Under the pieces are notes generated by a model. It was not told the DNA's origin. It did no database searches and saw nothing but the letters and a program-made list of their open reading frames with translations. From positions 1-34,617 of the forward strand of contig JBKEDH010000112.1 of the NCBI GenBank assembly GCA_047975295.1: a DNA stretch of 34,617 nucleotides, read 5' to 3'. Positions 1-9,586 of this stretch are shown one piece after another. Source of the stretch: JBKEDH01 sp047975295. Lineage in GTDB: Bacteria > Bacteroidota > Bacteroidia > Flavobacteriales > Flavobacteriaceae. The position numbers were made by a program, and so were the translations under genes. The number at the start of each line of letters is the position of its first letter. Position 1 is the stretch's first letter.

Positions 1-10
1 GCAATTGTTT

Positions 11-98
11 TGTCATTTTGAACGATAGTAGAAAATCCCATAACTTAACAAACAATAGGTTAGAATTATAGGTATTCTTCATCCCTCTTAGAATGACA
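11..98. repeat. Imperfect inverted repeat downstream of hppA
   Basis: A left arm beginning tgtcattttga (11-21) faces a right arm ending ttagaatgaca (88-98). The arms match at 9 of 11 positions at the tips and stay loosely similar further inward. The first 141 bases hold no coding frame that I can support. Sequences of the TGTCATTCTGA type are dispersed in many Flavobacteriaceae, so this looks like a decayed copy of such an element. It could also help end the hppA transcript, but there is no clean T-run terminator. Confidence 0.4.
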
Positions 99-141
99 GC
101 TCTTTAGACAGCTTCTTCATTATTTTGTATAGTAAAAACAA

Positions 142-2505
142 CTAATTCATACTACCTGTTTTTTCTTCTGTTTTCACTTCTTTTAAGGTTTCAATTTTAG
201 TAACAACCACTTCTTCAGAGCCTTCAATAGTTTTGCTACCTGCCAATATTCCAGCATTGTTGGTCATTACTGTTGCAACAGTGGCTTTAGTTTGACCATC
301 GTTGGCTGTATTTGTTTCCACTTTTATTTCTTTTCTGATAATATCTTCAGAAGATGTATAAGCTGTAACCACATCGGAATTAATGGCAATACTTGGTGCA
401 ATTACCAATGCCACAACCGACATCAATTTCAATAAAATATTTAACGAGGGTCCCGACGTATCCTTAAACGGATCGCCTACGGTATCGCCCACAACGGCTG
501 CTTTATGTGCATCGGTACCTTTGCGGCCTTGTTCTTCGATGGTTTTTTTGGCATTATCCCAAGCACCACCGGCATTGGATTGGAATATGGCCATAAGCAC
601 GCCACAAGTGGTAACACCTGCCAACAAACCGCCCAACATTTCGGCTCCTCCCAAGAATCCAACAGCTACAGGCGCAATAATAGCCAATAGTCCCGGAGTT
701 ACCATTTCTCTAATAGATGCTTGTGTAGATATTGCTACACATTTTTCGTATTCGGCATAACCATCGGCAGCAGCAAAGATTTTTTTATCTTCCTCGCTGG
801 CTTTAGTCATATCGGAATCGTATTTGCGCATAACTTCCAAAGCTGCTTTTAATTGTGGAATATCCCTAAATTGACGACGTACTTCCTTAATCATGGCCAT
901 TGCTGCTCGGCCTACCGCATTCATGGACAAAGCCGAGAATACAAAAGGCAACATACCTCCCACTAACAATCCAGCCATGATACTGGGCTTAGCTACATCG
1001 ATAGCATGTACGTTTGCTGTTTTCATAAAGGCAGAAAACAAGGCTAAAGCTGTTAATGCTGCCGAAGCGATGGCAAATCCTTTACCTATGGCAGCAGTTG
1101 TGTTTCCTACGGCATCCAATTTATCGGTACGCTCACGAACTTCACTGGGCAATTCGGCCATTTCGGCAATACCTCCGGCATTATCCGATATAGGTCCATA
1201 TGCATCAACTGCTAATTGAATACCTGTATTGGCCAGCATACCTACCGCTGCAATAGCAATACCGTACAAGCCCGCAAAATGGTAAGACACCAAAATAGCC
1301 GCCGCAATTAAAATAATGGGGATGGCAGTAGACATCATACCAATACCCAGACCTGCAATAATATTGGTAGCAGAACCTGTTTCTGATTGTTTTACGATTG
1401 AATTTACAGGCTTTTTTCCTGTTCCCGTGTAATATTCGGTGATTTTTCCAACAGCCAATCCGGCAATTAATCCGGCAACCACAGCAATAAAAACACCAGT
1501 AGCACCATTTGCCAAACCTTCGGTTCCTGCCGGAATAAAAGCGTTTATAATAAAATAGGATGCAACCAACATTAATCCTGCCGAACCAAATTCGCCAATA
1601 TTTAACGCAGTTTGTGGATTACCGCCATCTTTTACACGTACAAAAAACGTTCCTACAATAGACATAATAATACCAACTGCTGCCAATACCAATGGCAAGA
1701 AAACAGCACCTAAACCTCCCGAAACACCAGGTGTTAAAATAAAAGCTCCCAAAACCATAGTACCGATTATAGAACCTACATACGATTCGAACAAATCGGC
1801 TCCCATACCGGCCACATCGCCCACATTATCACCTACGTTATCGGCAATGGTAGCAGGATTTAAGGGATGATCTTCCGGAATACCCGCTTCTACCTTACCC
1901 ACCAAATCGGCACCAACATCGGCCGCTTTAGTATAAATACCGCCTCCCACACGCGCAAATAACGCTATAGATGATGCTCCGAGTGAAAATCCGGACAGAA
2001 CATTAAGTACCAACGATAGGTTTTCTGCTCCCGGCCAAATACTTTGATACACCATAAACAGACCGCTTAAACCCAAAACACCAAGCCCTACAACACCAAG
2101 TCCCATTACGGCTCCTCCGGCAAAGGCAACTTCTAAAGCTTTACCCAAAGACGTTCTGGCGGCACTTGTAGTACGTACATTGGCTTTGGTTGCGACTTTC
2201 ATACCAATAAATCCGGCAAGTGCCGAACAAATAGCACCTACAATAAACGATAATGCCACCATGCCGTTCGATCCTGTTTCATTTTCTCCTTTAAAGTATA
2301 ACAAAATGGCCACAGCAATAACGAATACCGATAAGATTTTGTATTCGGCCTTAAGAAAAGACATAGCTCCATCGGCTATGCTTTTGGCAATCCTGACCAT
2401 GCGCTCGGTACCTTGATCTTGTTTGGTTACCCAAGCACTTTTAATAAACACGAACAATAACGCTAATACCCCAAAAAGCGGTAAGATTTTCACTAATAAT
2501 TCCAT
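142..2505 (-). CDS. hppA: Membrane-bound ion-translocating pyrophosphatase
   Basis: This 787-residue polytopic inner-membrane protein couples PPi hydrolysis to H+ and/or Na+ export. The family signature DVGADLVGKVE is at residues 196-206, the acidic loop DNVGDNVGDVAGMGAD follows at 222-237, and the conserved C-terminal loop VVGDTVGDPFKDTSGPS is at 671-687. The motif GNTTAAIGKG (467-476) carries Ala where K+-independent enzymes carry Lys, so a K+-dependent subtype is inferred. Choosing between Na+ and H+ needs a residue-level alignment. Residues about 712-787 form a polar Thr/Glu/Lys-rich tail beyond the usual end of the family, which is unusual. The gene lies downstream of ppa on the same strand, but the ppa terminator separates them. 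Both genes remove PPi, one wasting the energy and one conserving it. Confidence 0.97.
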   Translation of the reverse strand: MELLVKILPLFGVLALLFVFIKSAWVTKQDQGTERMVRIAKSIADGAMSFLKAEYKILSVFVIAVAILLYFKGENETGSNGMVALSFIVGAICSALAGFIGMKVATKANVRTTSAARTSLGKALEVAFAGGAVMGLGVVGLGVLGLSGLFMVYQSIWPGAENLSLVLNVLSGFSLGASSIALFARVGGGIYTKAADVGADLVGKVEAGIPEDHPLNPATIADNVGDNVGDVAGMGADLFESYVGSIIGTMVLGAFILTPGVSGGLGAVFLPLVLAAVGIIMSIVGTFFVRVKDGGNPQTALNIGEFGSAGLMLVASYFIINAFIPAGTEGLANGATGVFIAVVAGLIAGLAVGKITEYYTGTGKKPVNSIVKQSETGSATNIIAGLGIGMMSTAIPIILIAAAILVSYHFAGLYGIAIAAVGMLANTGIQLAVDAYGPISDNAGGIAEMAELPSEVRERTDKLDAVGNTTAAIGKGFAIASAALTALALFSAFMKTANVHAIDVAKPSIMAGLLVGGMLPFVFSALSMNAVGRAAMAMIKEVRRQFRDIPQLKAALEVMRKYDSDMTKASEEDKKIFAAADGYAEYEKCVAISTQASIREMVTPGLLAIIAPVAVGFLGGAEMLGGLLAGVTTCGVLMAIFQSNAGGAWDNAKKTIEEQGRKGTDAHKAAVVGDTVGDPFKDTSGPSLNILLKLMSVVALVIAPSIAINSDVVTAYTSSEDIIRKEIKVETNTANDGQTKATVATVMTNNAGILAGSKTIEGSEEVVVTKIETLKEVKTEEKTGSMN

Positions 2506-2572
2506 ATAGTTTGGTTAGTTTAAATTAAGATTATTTTTAAAATGTTGCTAAAAATATGAAAATATAAGGGAT

Positions 2573-2606
2573 AAAAAAAACCACCTTAAAGCAAAGATGG
2601 TTTTTT
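2573..2606 (-). terminator. Rho-independent terminator after ppa
   Basis: ccacctt (2581-2587) pairs with aagatgg (2594-2600) with one mismatch. The stem is flanked by an A-run on the left and six T on the right, so on the minus strand the hairpin ends in a long U-tract just after the ppa stop. The flanking A and T runs could extend the stem. It separates ppa from hppA, and the T-run on the other strand would let it work in both directions. Confidence 0.7.
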
Positions 2607-2633
2607 CATGATTTTGGTCTGTTTTTTCGTAGT

Positions 2634-3164
2634 TTATATGGTAAACGTACGCTTTTTCTTGTGTTCACTTTCGTCGTAACGTTTAACACATTGGTGGTAT
2701 ATTTTTATGGCTTCTTCGGCATTGCCCCAACCGCCAACATCTACTTTTTTCTTTTCTAAATCTTTATACACTTGAAAAAAATGCTCTATTTCCTTTAACC
2801 TGTGCGGGTTCAAATCACTAATATCTTTATTTTTGCTCCATATAGGATCGGATACCGGTACACAAATAATCTTTTCGTCGGGTCCTTTTTCATCTGTCAT
2901 ATGGAATACGCCTATAGGTCGTACTTCCATAACGATCATAGGAAATGTTGGCTCTGTCCCCATTATCAAAACATCCAACGGATCTTGATCCAAAGCTAGA
3001 GTTTCGGGTACAAATCCGTAATCACCCGGATACATCATAGACGAAAACAGAGTACGGTCGAAACGTATTTTATGCAAGGCAAAATCGTACTCGTATTTAT
3101 TTCGACTACCTTTGGGTATTTCTATTAAAACATCGAATGTTACATCCTTCTTTTTCTCACTCAT
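2634..3164 (-). CDS. ppa: Soluble inorganic pyrophosphatase (family I)
   Basis: This 176-residue cytosolic enzyme hydrolyses PPi to two phosphates and so pulls biosynthetic reactions forward. The family I signature is clear: GDYGFVPET at 47-55 and the metal-binding DQDPLDVL at 59-66, where most members have DGDPLDVL. The N-terminal IEIPKGSRNKYEYD (14-27) supplies the usual Lys, Arg and Tyr phosphate contacts. Length is normal for bacterial family I enzymes. A good promoter lies just upstream and a hairpin terminator just downstream, so it is probably a single-gene transcript. Its neighbour is the membrane pyrophosphatase hppA. Confidence 0.96.
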   Translation of the reverse strand: MSEKKKDVTFDVLIEIPKGSRNKYEYDFALHKIRFDRTLFSSMMYPGDYGFVPETLALDQDPLDVLIMGTEPTFPMIVMEVRPIGVFHMTDEKGPDEKIICVPVSDPIWSKNKDISDLNPHRLKEIEHFFQVYKDLEKKKVDVGGWGNAEEAIKIYHQCVKRYDESEHKKKRTFTI

Positions 3165-3185
3165 CTTGTAATATTTTTAGATGGG

Positions 3186-3216
3186 CAAAGGTACTGAACA
3201 CACTAACATTTAACAA
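3186..3216 (-). promoter_or_regulatory. Promoter of ppa (Bacteroidota type)
   Basis: On the minus strand TACCTTTG (3186-3193) fits the Bacteroidota -7 box TAnnTTTG. A TTG (complement of 3214-3216) lies 20 bases upstream, close to the expected spacing of the -33 element. Transcription would start near 3182, about 17 bases before the ATG. This is the best-supported promoter in the window. Confidence 0.6.
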
Positions 3217-3279
3217 CAAATTCTGCCTTTATTATTAAGGTTTGGCAAAAAACCTCTTTATTTTGTAATCAATAATTTA

Positions 3280-4515
3280 TTACACTTTCCTTTCTATATC
3301 CTTTAAAAACGAAAATGCAACATAGGCAATAAGCATCGCTCCAATGGCCAGTGCTGTCCAGACAAAACCTTTACTTTGCCAAAACGATAGTGCTTTGGAT
3401 TCTTCTTTTGGAGTTTCAATTTGCTTAAACCCTTCTATGTTTACCACTTCCAACAAGGTGTTTTCCTTTGGAATAAAATTTACAATATCGTAATTAGGAC
3501 GACCCAATGTTGTATCGACACTTATTTTGTAGCTTTGATTTTGCTTTAAATTGGCCAATAGATATTTGGGCTTTTGGAACAAACGGATACTACGAACATC
3601 CAATGGCGGATTGTCCCGATTTTCTATCTCGATAAAAAATTCCTTAACAAACACTTCCGGAAACGAATAACTTAAATCTTCCTTGGAATTTAATTTGAAA
3701 CGGAAAAGTTCCTGCTTATAAGTTTCTACAGTTTGTTTAACACGACGTTCTCGATTGACAACTATTGTGGCATTTCGTAAAAACATATCCGATTGGACAT
3801 CGAAATCCAACCATGATAAAAGTTGCGGAAACTCGAACAGCACATGAATTACTGTGGTTTTATTTTCGTTATCGGTTGAAATGGATTTTTTAAAATCTGT
3901 GATCTCCACTTGTTCGGCATAATTTATTTTCGAATCGTAAATACCAAACCGTGTACAGTTTATGGGCAAACTGTTTTTATTGTTGAACGTTAATTTTAAA
4001 TATTTGTAATTTGAAAGGGGCAGTACTATATTTTTTTCCACTTCTGCAGAAACCGAACTACTTAAATTGGCCAATCTATAATCTTGGAGTAGTCCAAACC
4101 AAGTTTTATTATCGTTACTACCCAAAATACTTACCGTTTTTTGTACCGTTGTATTGGCTACGGACACAAGCAACTCGTTTAACTGACGTTTGTTTTCATT
4201 TTCGATTACAATAACCGTTATTGAATCGTTTTGTGTTCTATAAACTACAGGAAACACTATAAAGCTATGGCTTTGTGTATTTGCTATTTGGTAGAGTGTA
4301 AAAGGTACTGCTGTGTTTTCGTGGTCGGAAATCCGTATAAAATCGGTGTTATTTTTGGAAGCCGCCAAAACTTGGGGTGACAATATAACCAACTGTAAGC
4401 CTTCATAATCCTTACTTTCAATATTGCCTAAAGCTATTTGTTGGGCATTTGCCAATTGCACCAACATAATGCAAAATATACTAATGCTTTTGAGTATCGT
4501 TATTTTCGGTTTCAT
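3280..4515 (-). CDS. DUF3999 family protein, signal peptide and C-terminal anchor
   Basis: A 411-residue envelope protein of unknown function. It starts with a signal peptide (ISIFCIMLVQLANAQQIALG) and ends with one membrane helix (about 385-405) plus a short basic tail, so the bulk should lie in the periplasm. The middle is beta-rich with no catalytic motif that I can identify. The frame stays open to a TTG at 4519-4521, but the ATG at 4515 is preferred. The gene overlaps the end of the DUF2339 gene by 35 bases, which implies translational coupling. DUF3999 and DUF2339 proteins occur side by side in other bacteria, so a joint membrane role is likely. The DUF3999 assignment rests on this pairing and overall layout rather than on a decisive motif. 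Confidence 0.8.
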   Translation of the reverse strand: MKPKITILKSISIFCIMLVQLANAQQIALGNIESKDYEGLQLVILSPQVLAASKNNTDFIRISDHENTAVPFTLYQIANTQSHSFIVFPVVYRTQNDSITVIVIENENKRQLNELLVSVANTTVQKTVSILGSNDNKTWFGLLQDYRLANLSSSVSAEVEKNIVLPLSNYKYLKLTFNNKNSLPINCTRFGIYDSKINYAEQVEITDFKKSISTDNENKTTVIHVLFEFPQLLSWLDFDVQSDMFLRNATIVVNRERRVKQTVETYKQELFRFKLNSKEDLSYSFPEVFVKEFFIEIENRDNPPLDVRSIRLFQKPKYLLANLKQNQSYKISVDTTLGRPNYDIVNFIPKENTLLEVVNIEGFKQIETPKEESKALSFWQSKGFVWTALAIGAMLIAYVAFSFLKDIERKV

Positions 4516-7030
4516 CGACAACTAATTTTTTTATTTTTTGATATACAAACGAAATAATTAAAATAAGCACTCCTAAAAGTGTAAATGCCAGTATTTTTCC
4601 GGTTTCGGAAACATTGTTTATATCGTATACAAACAGTTTTATTATAGTTATACCCAATAATGCCAAGGCTATAATACGCAACTGTTTCCATTGGCGCTTT
4701 ATTCCTATAATTAAAAGCATAAAAGACAATACGCCCCACAAAATGGGATAGCCTATTTTTATAACCTGTTGTTTTATTTGTCCTAAGGTATCTTCTACCA
4801 CAAAAATATCGGTGTAATAGCGTGCTTCGACATCTTCATAGTCTTTATACTGCTCACCAATTATTTTATAAACCGATTCCGGCTCGACCGAATAAACAAA
4901 GTGTACCATTAATTCGTTGCTCAATATAAAAACACATAAAAACACCAATACCCAAAGTACTGCTTTAAACTTAAATATGGGCATACTCGGTTTGCCCACC
5001 ACCTGCTTTATAAGTACAAACATAAAATAGGCCATACACATCAACACTATATAATGCAGATAAAAAGCTATGTCCGAATCGGTTTTATCGGCAATATTGT
5101 GCAAGGCCTCTCCACTTGGCAATAAATGGAACCAGCCCACATAAAGCAATATATTGAAAAAGGCAAAACAGGACGCTAATTGCTGCAACACTACGGTCTT
5201 GGATTTTAGGCCAAAATACACTAAAGCCGTACTATATACAAAGTGATAGGCTACCGGAAACGCTATCTCCGAATAATTATTTCGGTAATAAACATCGGCC
5301 TGATAACCCACCTCAAAAATACCTACAAAATAACCTATAACCAATGCTGCAACGGTAACTACAATACGGTGTAGTTTGATAAATATATGTGCTTTGGAAT
5401 CTTGTGTCGTTTCCGGTTTCTTTTTTAATAGGAAATAGGCACCGACCAACGATGCCACAACCACCAATCCCGTTATAAATATCGGATTAAAAACAAGGGT
5501 TAAATCATCGTCGTTATCCAAATAATATTTCACCCAATCTATAAACAGGCTTATTATGGCCAAAAATTGTACAATAAGAGCACCTATTTTAAACAGATTA
5601 ATTTTTGATTTTTGGGATAACCACAACAGCAATACGGCTTCGGCAGCCCAAAACAGCGTAATATAATTACCTTCAAACTGAATGGGAATAGTAAGCGTTA
5701 CAAAGGTTAGCACCAACCCTATAAGCAGATACACCGCTTTTTTGTCGATACCGAATTTTCGGTACAGCACAAACCCATAGATTAAATTATAAGCGGCCAA
5801 CGATAATGTAAAGGCTCCTTTTAACGGTAAATCCAAATCGTTGATAATACTTAACCCCAAACCAAAGTAAACAAAGGTATTAGCTATAATAATACCGTAT
5901 TCCCATATAGAAAATTTACCATTATTACGCACATTGTTAAGCACAATCAAAACACTAAACATAAAGTAGAACAAAGTGGCGAAGGCGAAGGCTCCTTTAT
6001 GGGGAAATTCGGTATTTTCAAACATTTCCTTAACAAACCAAGATACAAATAAAATACTGGTAAATAAAAAGGACAATATGGAAACAATATTCCATTTTCT
6101 AAAATAGGCTATGGCCAATATACCTATGTTTAAAATAGTAATGTAGGTAAACAATACCATGTAATTACCTTCGCCCGTACTTACCATAAAAGGCACGGCA
6201 AAACCACCTATTAAGGACAGTACGGCCAATTCCTGACGGTTATAGGCTACTGAAACAAAGGCACTAAACGCCGTAATAACCACCATTATAGCAAAAGCTA
6301 CTGTTTGGCTAAACAATTGGTAATCGTGAAACGCAATGGCAATGGTAAAGTAAAATATACTTATGGCTCCTGCTACTAAAACCGAACTAAATGCCGCATA
6401 GTTTTTCTTTAATCTGTGGGCCACCATCATAACCAAGGCTCCTGCTAAAATACCTATACCGACACGTGCAGGCTCGTTAATCCAATCACGATCTATGGCA
6501 TACTTTACAAAAAAACTAATACCCAGAACCAGAATAAGAATACCGATTTTGTTGATTAGGTTTTCTCCAACAAATTTCTCCAAATCGGGATTGTTTTCCC
6601 TAAACTTTTCAAACCATGATTTTTTTTGTGGAGCAATAGGTTTTTTGTCGGTAACGGCACGCCTGCCTTCTATAACCTCGCTTACTTGTATTTTTTCAAT
6701 TTCAGGCTTAGCGGCTGTAGATTTTGATGTTATAACCTGTTTATCTTCAACTTTAAGCTCTTCCTTAATAACAGGCCTGATTTCTTCTGGTTTGACTTCC
6801 GGTTGCTTTATTTCGGGTTTTAATACCGTAGGTGCAGCCACATTTTTATCGGCCAAAGTTTGGGATATCGGTTTTTGGGAAGTTTCAACGTCCTGTTTTA
6901 AGGTACGTTCCAATCTGTTAAATTTTTGGTCTATCCCGTTAACCGTATCCTGTAGTCTTTTTAGTTTGGTATTTGTAGTTACAATAAAAATTACAAGCAC
7001 TATTAAAATAAGTACAGCGAATATATCCAT
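4481..7030 (-). CDS. DUF2339 family polytopic membrane protein
   Basis: This 849-residue integral membrane protein has no known function. Residues 1-18 form a first helix. Next comes a short coiled-coil stretch (about 20-55), then a charged Pro/Lys/Glu-rich linker to about 140. The family hallmark follows: an ENLINKIGILILVLGISFF segment, then DRDWINEPARVGIGIL. The rest is more than twenty hydrophobic segments down to a final helix before KKLVVDETENNDTQKH. One large extramembrane loop near residues 720-765 (VEPESVYKIIGEQYKDYEDV) sits between late helices. It is coupled by overlap to the DUF3999 gene. Its size and helix number suggest a transporter or scaffold, but that is only inference. Confidence 0.88.
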   Translation of the reverse strand: MDIFAVLILIVLVIFIVTTNTKLKRLQDTVNGIDQKFNRLERTLKQDVETSQKPISQTLADKNVAAPTVLKPEIKQPEVKPEEIRPVIKEELKVEDKQVITSKSTAAKPEIEKIQVSEVIEGRRAVTDKKPIAPQKKSWFEKFRENNPDLEKFVGENLINKIGILILVLGISFFVKYAIDRDWINEPARVGIGILAGALVMMVAHRLKKNYAAFSSVLVAGAISIFYFTIAIAFHDYQLFSQTVAFAIMVVITAFSAFVSVAYNRQELAVLSLIGGFAVPFMVSTGEGNYMVLFTYITILNIGILAIAYFRKWNIVSILSFLFTSILFVSWFVKEMFENTEFPHKGAFAFATLFYFMFSVLIVLNNVRNNGKFSIWEYGIIIANTFVYFGLGLSIINDLDLPLKGAFTLSLAAYNLIYGFVLYRKFGIDKKAVYLLIGLVLTFVTLTIPIQFEGNYITLFWAAEAVLLLWLSQKSKINLFKIGALIVQFLAIISLFIDWVKYYLDNDDDLTLVFNPIFITGLVVVASLVGAYFLLKKKPETTQDSKAHIFIKLHRIVVTVAALVIGYFVGIFEVGYQADVYYRNNYSEIAFPVAYHFVYSTALVYFGLKSKTVVLQQLASCFAFFNILLYVGWFHLLPSGEALHNIADKTDSDIAFYLHYIVLMCMAYFMFVLIKQVVGKPSMPIFKFKAVLWVLVFLCVFILSNELMVHFVYSVEPESVYKIIGEQYKDYEDVEARYYTDIFVVEDTLGQIKQQVIKIGYPILWGVLSFMLLIIGIKRQWKQLRIIALALLGITIIKLFVYDINNVSETGKILAFTLLGVLILIISFVYQKIKKLVVDETENNDTQKH

Positions 7031-7046
7031 TACATATATTTTAAAT

Positions 7047-7054
7047 CAAATATA
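7047..7054 (-). promoter_or_regulatory. -7 box upstream of the DUF2339-DUF3999 pair
   Basis: The minus strand reads TATATTTG, a match to TAnnTTTG. It would give a start near 7043 and a 5' leader of about 12 bases. Candidate TTG elements lie 15 and 22 bases upstream, neither at the ideal spacing. Confidence 0.45.
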
Positions 7055-7085
7055 CACTATTGTAGGCAACAATACCCAATAAACC

Positions 7086-9581
7086 CTAAAACTGAAACCC
7101 AACAGTTCCTGTTACCCCAAATTTACGGGCATTTGGGTTGTCTAAATAATTACCACGGAAGTTAAAGTCCAATCTAAAAACCTTAAAAATATTGCCAATA
7201 CCCACGCTGTATTCGTAGTACATTTGGTCGGTGGGGGCCACCAACGGTATATTATGCGGATTGCTCGTGTTGTTTAATGCTACGTTTTTGTCCGACAGCT
7301 CGCCCCAAGCTCCTCTAAATCCAATAATTTCACGTAGGTTAAGTTTTCGTAAAAACGGAATCCTTGAAAATATCCGGCCGTTAAAATTATGCTCTACATG
7401 ATAGGTCGCGTAGGTATCGGTTACAAACTCGTAGTAATCCAACTGTGGAAAGGTGTTGTATATTGAAAAATATGATTGGTTACCGGGAATAACACTTAGC
7501 AGTCCAAGTGGTACTTCGCCAAAGGTTTTACCGGCTTCTACCGTGGTTGTTAGCCTGCCCAGCCCACCAAGTTGCCAAGGCTGGATGTATTGAAACTGGA
7601 GTTTGGTATATGCAAAATTACTTTTAAGCACCGATTTATCGGCACGTGTAATCTGAGCAAACAATCGGGCAAAATTGTCGTTGGCTTCTCGGCGTTCTAC
7701 CCCAAATCCGGTCATTTTTCTGTTAGGAAAAAACATTACTGCAAACGAACTTTCCATTTGTTTAAGCTCCGACTCTACCCCATTTGGTGTATTGTAATCC
7801 AAACTAAAAGTAGGCGATGCCGACTCCAAGGTTCGGTAATCAGCACCTATTCTAAACACCAAATTTCGCCAGGGCTCCATTTCTACCGCCAAACTGGTTA
7901 AGTTAATGGATGTTAATTTATCGTTGGAACTTGTTGTAAACAGTGCCGACGATGCAAAGCTGCGCCCCAAAACATCGGTACTGGAGGTAAGACTTGCACC
8001 AATTTGCTCGACATCACGCCTATTTCCTCCAGAAATTATAAGACGGTTTTTTTTGTCCAACAGCCATTTGCCGGAAATACCATATTTAACTTTATCGTCC
8101 CTAAAGCCATAAGCCAAAAAGCCTTCCAGACGCCAAAGGTCGTTAGGTCCAAAATAGGTCCTGCCACCCGTTCTTACCCGAATACCTTCTACCTCGTTAA
8201 ACCCAAAGGTTGAAAAAACAGGGCCATAATCCAAAGGTAATGTATTAAACTCGATATAGCCCGATGTTAATATACTGCCCACACTATACAGTCTTTTAAA
8301 CTTTTTTACGGTCATTAAAGTATCTAGCATTTTATAAACCCCTTTTTCGTCTTTATTTAGGGTTTCCAAACGGTTTTCTTCCCAAAAAGAATCGTCTCGG
8401 TTATACACATCGGCATTGTAATTGTAAACTTCAGCTTCGTAGAATTTGGCTTCTTTTTCTTCGTCGAATTTGTAATTATCGTAAAGTGTAGTCCGCTTAC
8501 CGTAAACACCCCGCGATTCTTCTTTTTTGCGCAGGGCAAAATCGGACATCATATAATCGCGTTTTATTAAAAACAACGAGTCGTTAAGTACATCGAACTC
8601 CTGTTCAATATAAATTTCCTTTACCCAGTTTATATTAGCACTTTTGGAGGCTTGAAGGTTTATTTCCTTAATGGCATACGTGGTATCGGCCACCCAAAAA
8701 TCGCCCTTAAAGGTCAATTCGTTTTTGCGCCTCGGATAGTACACAATATTGTAACACCATTTATTGTCTATATAACTACTATCCTTCAGCACATAATTAT
8801 AGGTGTTTATTCCTGTTTTTGATAACGGACTTACAAAACTCTTATCGAAAAACTTTAAATAATTATCGTAAATATTGTAATCGGGATATAGGTCGGCAAT
8901 AAAGTCGATAATAATCTGGTTATCGCTAAAACCGGAATTTTTGTTGCCGTTAAGTACTTCTTTTTCTTTATTGAGACGATTATCGCCATAAATGGTCGAG
9001 ACTGCTTCGTTTATAAATATGGGCAAGTAGGTTTTTCCGGTAACGTTCGAGGTATCGACTTGGTTAAACACAAATTCCATGCCCTTAAACAATTTACTTT
9101 TTATTAAACTACTATCTACGGTATTTAGGTCGAACTCTACTTTTTCGTATTTGTTGTATTTATATTGATTGTACTTGTATAATCCGTTTTTACGCTTATG
9201 TTTCCATATTTTTCTAAGGATATCTATTGCCGGATTGTTTTTTTTAGATTGTTTTCCCGATACAATAAACACTTGGTCCAACTGTGCTGCCTCTTCTTTT
9301 AAAATGAATTTTAAATCGAAATTCACCTTTTTATCCAAAACCACATTTAAAGTCTCGTAACCCATAAACGAAATAGTAAGTTCCGGCCAAGTTTCGCCAG
9401 ATTCCAAATAAAACCTTCCGTTTTCGTTGGTTATAGTACCTTCGGTAGAATTTTTAAACAGTACGTTGGCAAATGGGACAGGTTGGTCGAACTCATCAAA
9501 AACATGGCCACTAACCTTGGTTTGCGATGTTGCAAAAAAAATTCCGAAGAAAAAAAATAGAATAAGTAATCTTATTTTCAT
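7086..9581 (-). CDS. DUF5686 outer-membrane protein with carboxypeptidase-like regulatory domain
   Basis: An 831-residue protein exported through a signal peptide (KIRLLILFFFFGIFFATSQ). Residues about 22-105 are a CarboxypepD_reg-like beta-sandwich (VSGHVFDEFDQPVPFANVLF, then NGRFYLESGE), as found at the N terminus of Bacteroidota outer-membrane proteins. The remainder is the DUF5686 region. It has alternating aromatic and polar strands and ends in phenylalanine (TGTVGFQF), typical of an outer-membrane beta-barrel. Its substrate is unknown. The frame extends to an ATG at 9605, but that codon lies in the loop of the pdhB terminator hairpin and would put eight residues in front of the signal peptide, so the ATG at 9581 was chosen. 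Confidence 0.87.
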   Translation of the reverse strand: MKIRLLILFFFFGIFFATSQTKVSGHVFDEFDQPVPFANVLFKNSTEGTITNENGRFYLESGETWPELTISFMGYETLNVVLDKKVNFDLKFILKEEAAQLDQVFIVSGKQSKKNNPAIDILRKIWKHKRKNGLYKYNQYKYNKYEKVEFDLNTVDSSLIKSKLFKGMEFVFNQVDTSNVTGKTYLPIFINEAVSTIYGDNRLNKEKEVLNGNKNSGFSDNQIIIDFIADLYPDYNIYDNYLKFFDKSFVSPLSKTGINTYNYVLKDSSYIDNKWCYNIVYYPRRKNELTFKGDFWVADTTYAIKEINLQASKSANINWVKEIYIEQEFDVLNDSLFLIKRDYMMSDFALRKKEESRGVYGKRTTLYDNYKFDEEKEAKFYEAEVYNYNADVYNRDDSFWEENRLETLNKDEKGVYKMLDTLMTVKKFKRLYSVGSILTSGYIEFNTLPLDYGPVFSTFGFNEVEGIRVRTGGRTYFGPNDLWRLEGFLAYGFRDDKVKYGISGKWLLDKKNRLIISGGNRRDVEQIGASLTSSTDVLGRSFASSALFTTSSNDKLTSINLTSLAVEMEPWRNLVFRIGADYRTLESASPTFSLDYNTPNGVESELKQMESSFAVMFFPNRKMTGFGVERREANDNFARLFAQITRADKSVLKSNFAYTKLQFQYIQPWQLGGLGRLTTTVEAGKTFGEVPLGLLSVIPGNQSYFSIYNTFPQLDYYEFVTDTYATYHVEHNFNGRIFSRIPFLRKLNLREIIGFRGAWGELSDKNVALNNTSNPHNIPLVAPTDQMYYEYSVGIGNIFKVFRLDFNFRGNYLDNPNARKFGVTGTVGFQF

Positions 9582-9586
9582 AGCAT

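Noticed and set aside
2800..2825. GGTTCAAATC resembling a tRNA T-loop
   Set aside because: It falls inside ppa coding sequence, and no acceptor or anticodon stems can be formed around it.
6495..7082. 195-codon plus-strand frame over the DUF2339 start
   Set aside because: It lies opposite the linker of DUF2339 and is Ser/Ile-rich with no recognisable motif; the minus-strand gene explains the frame.
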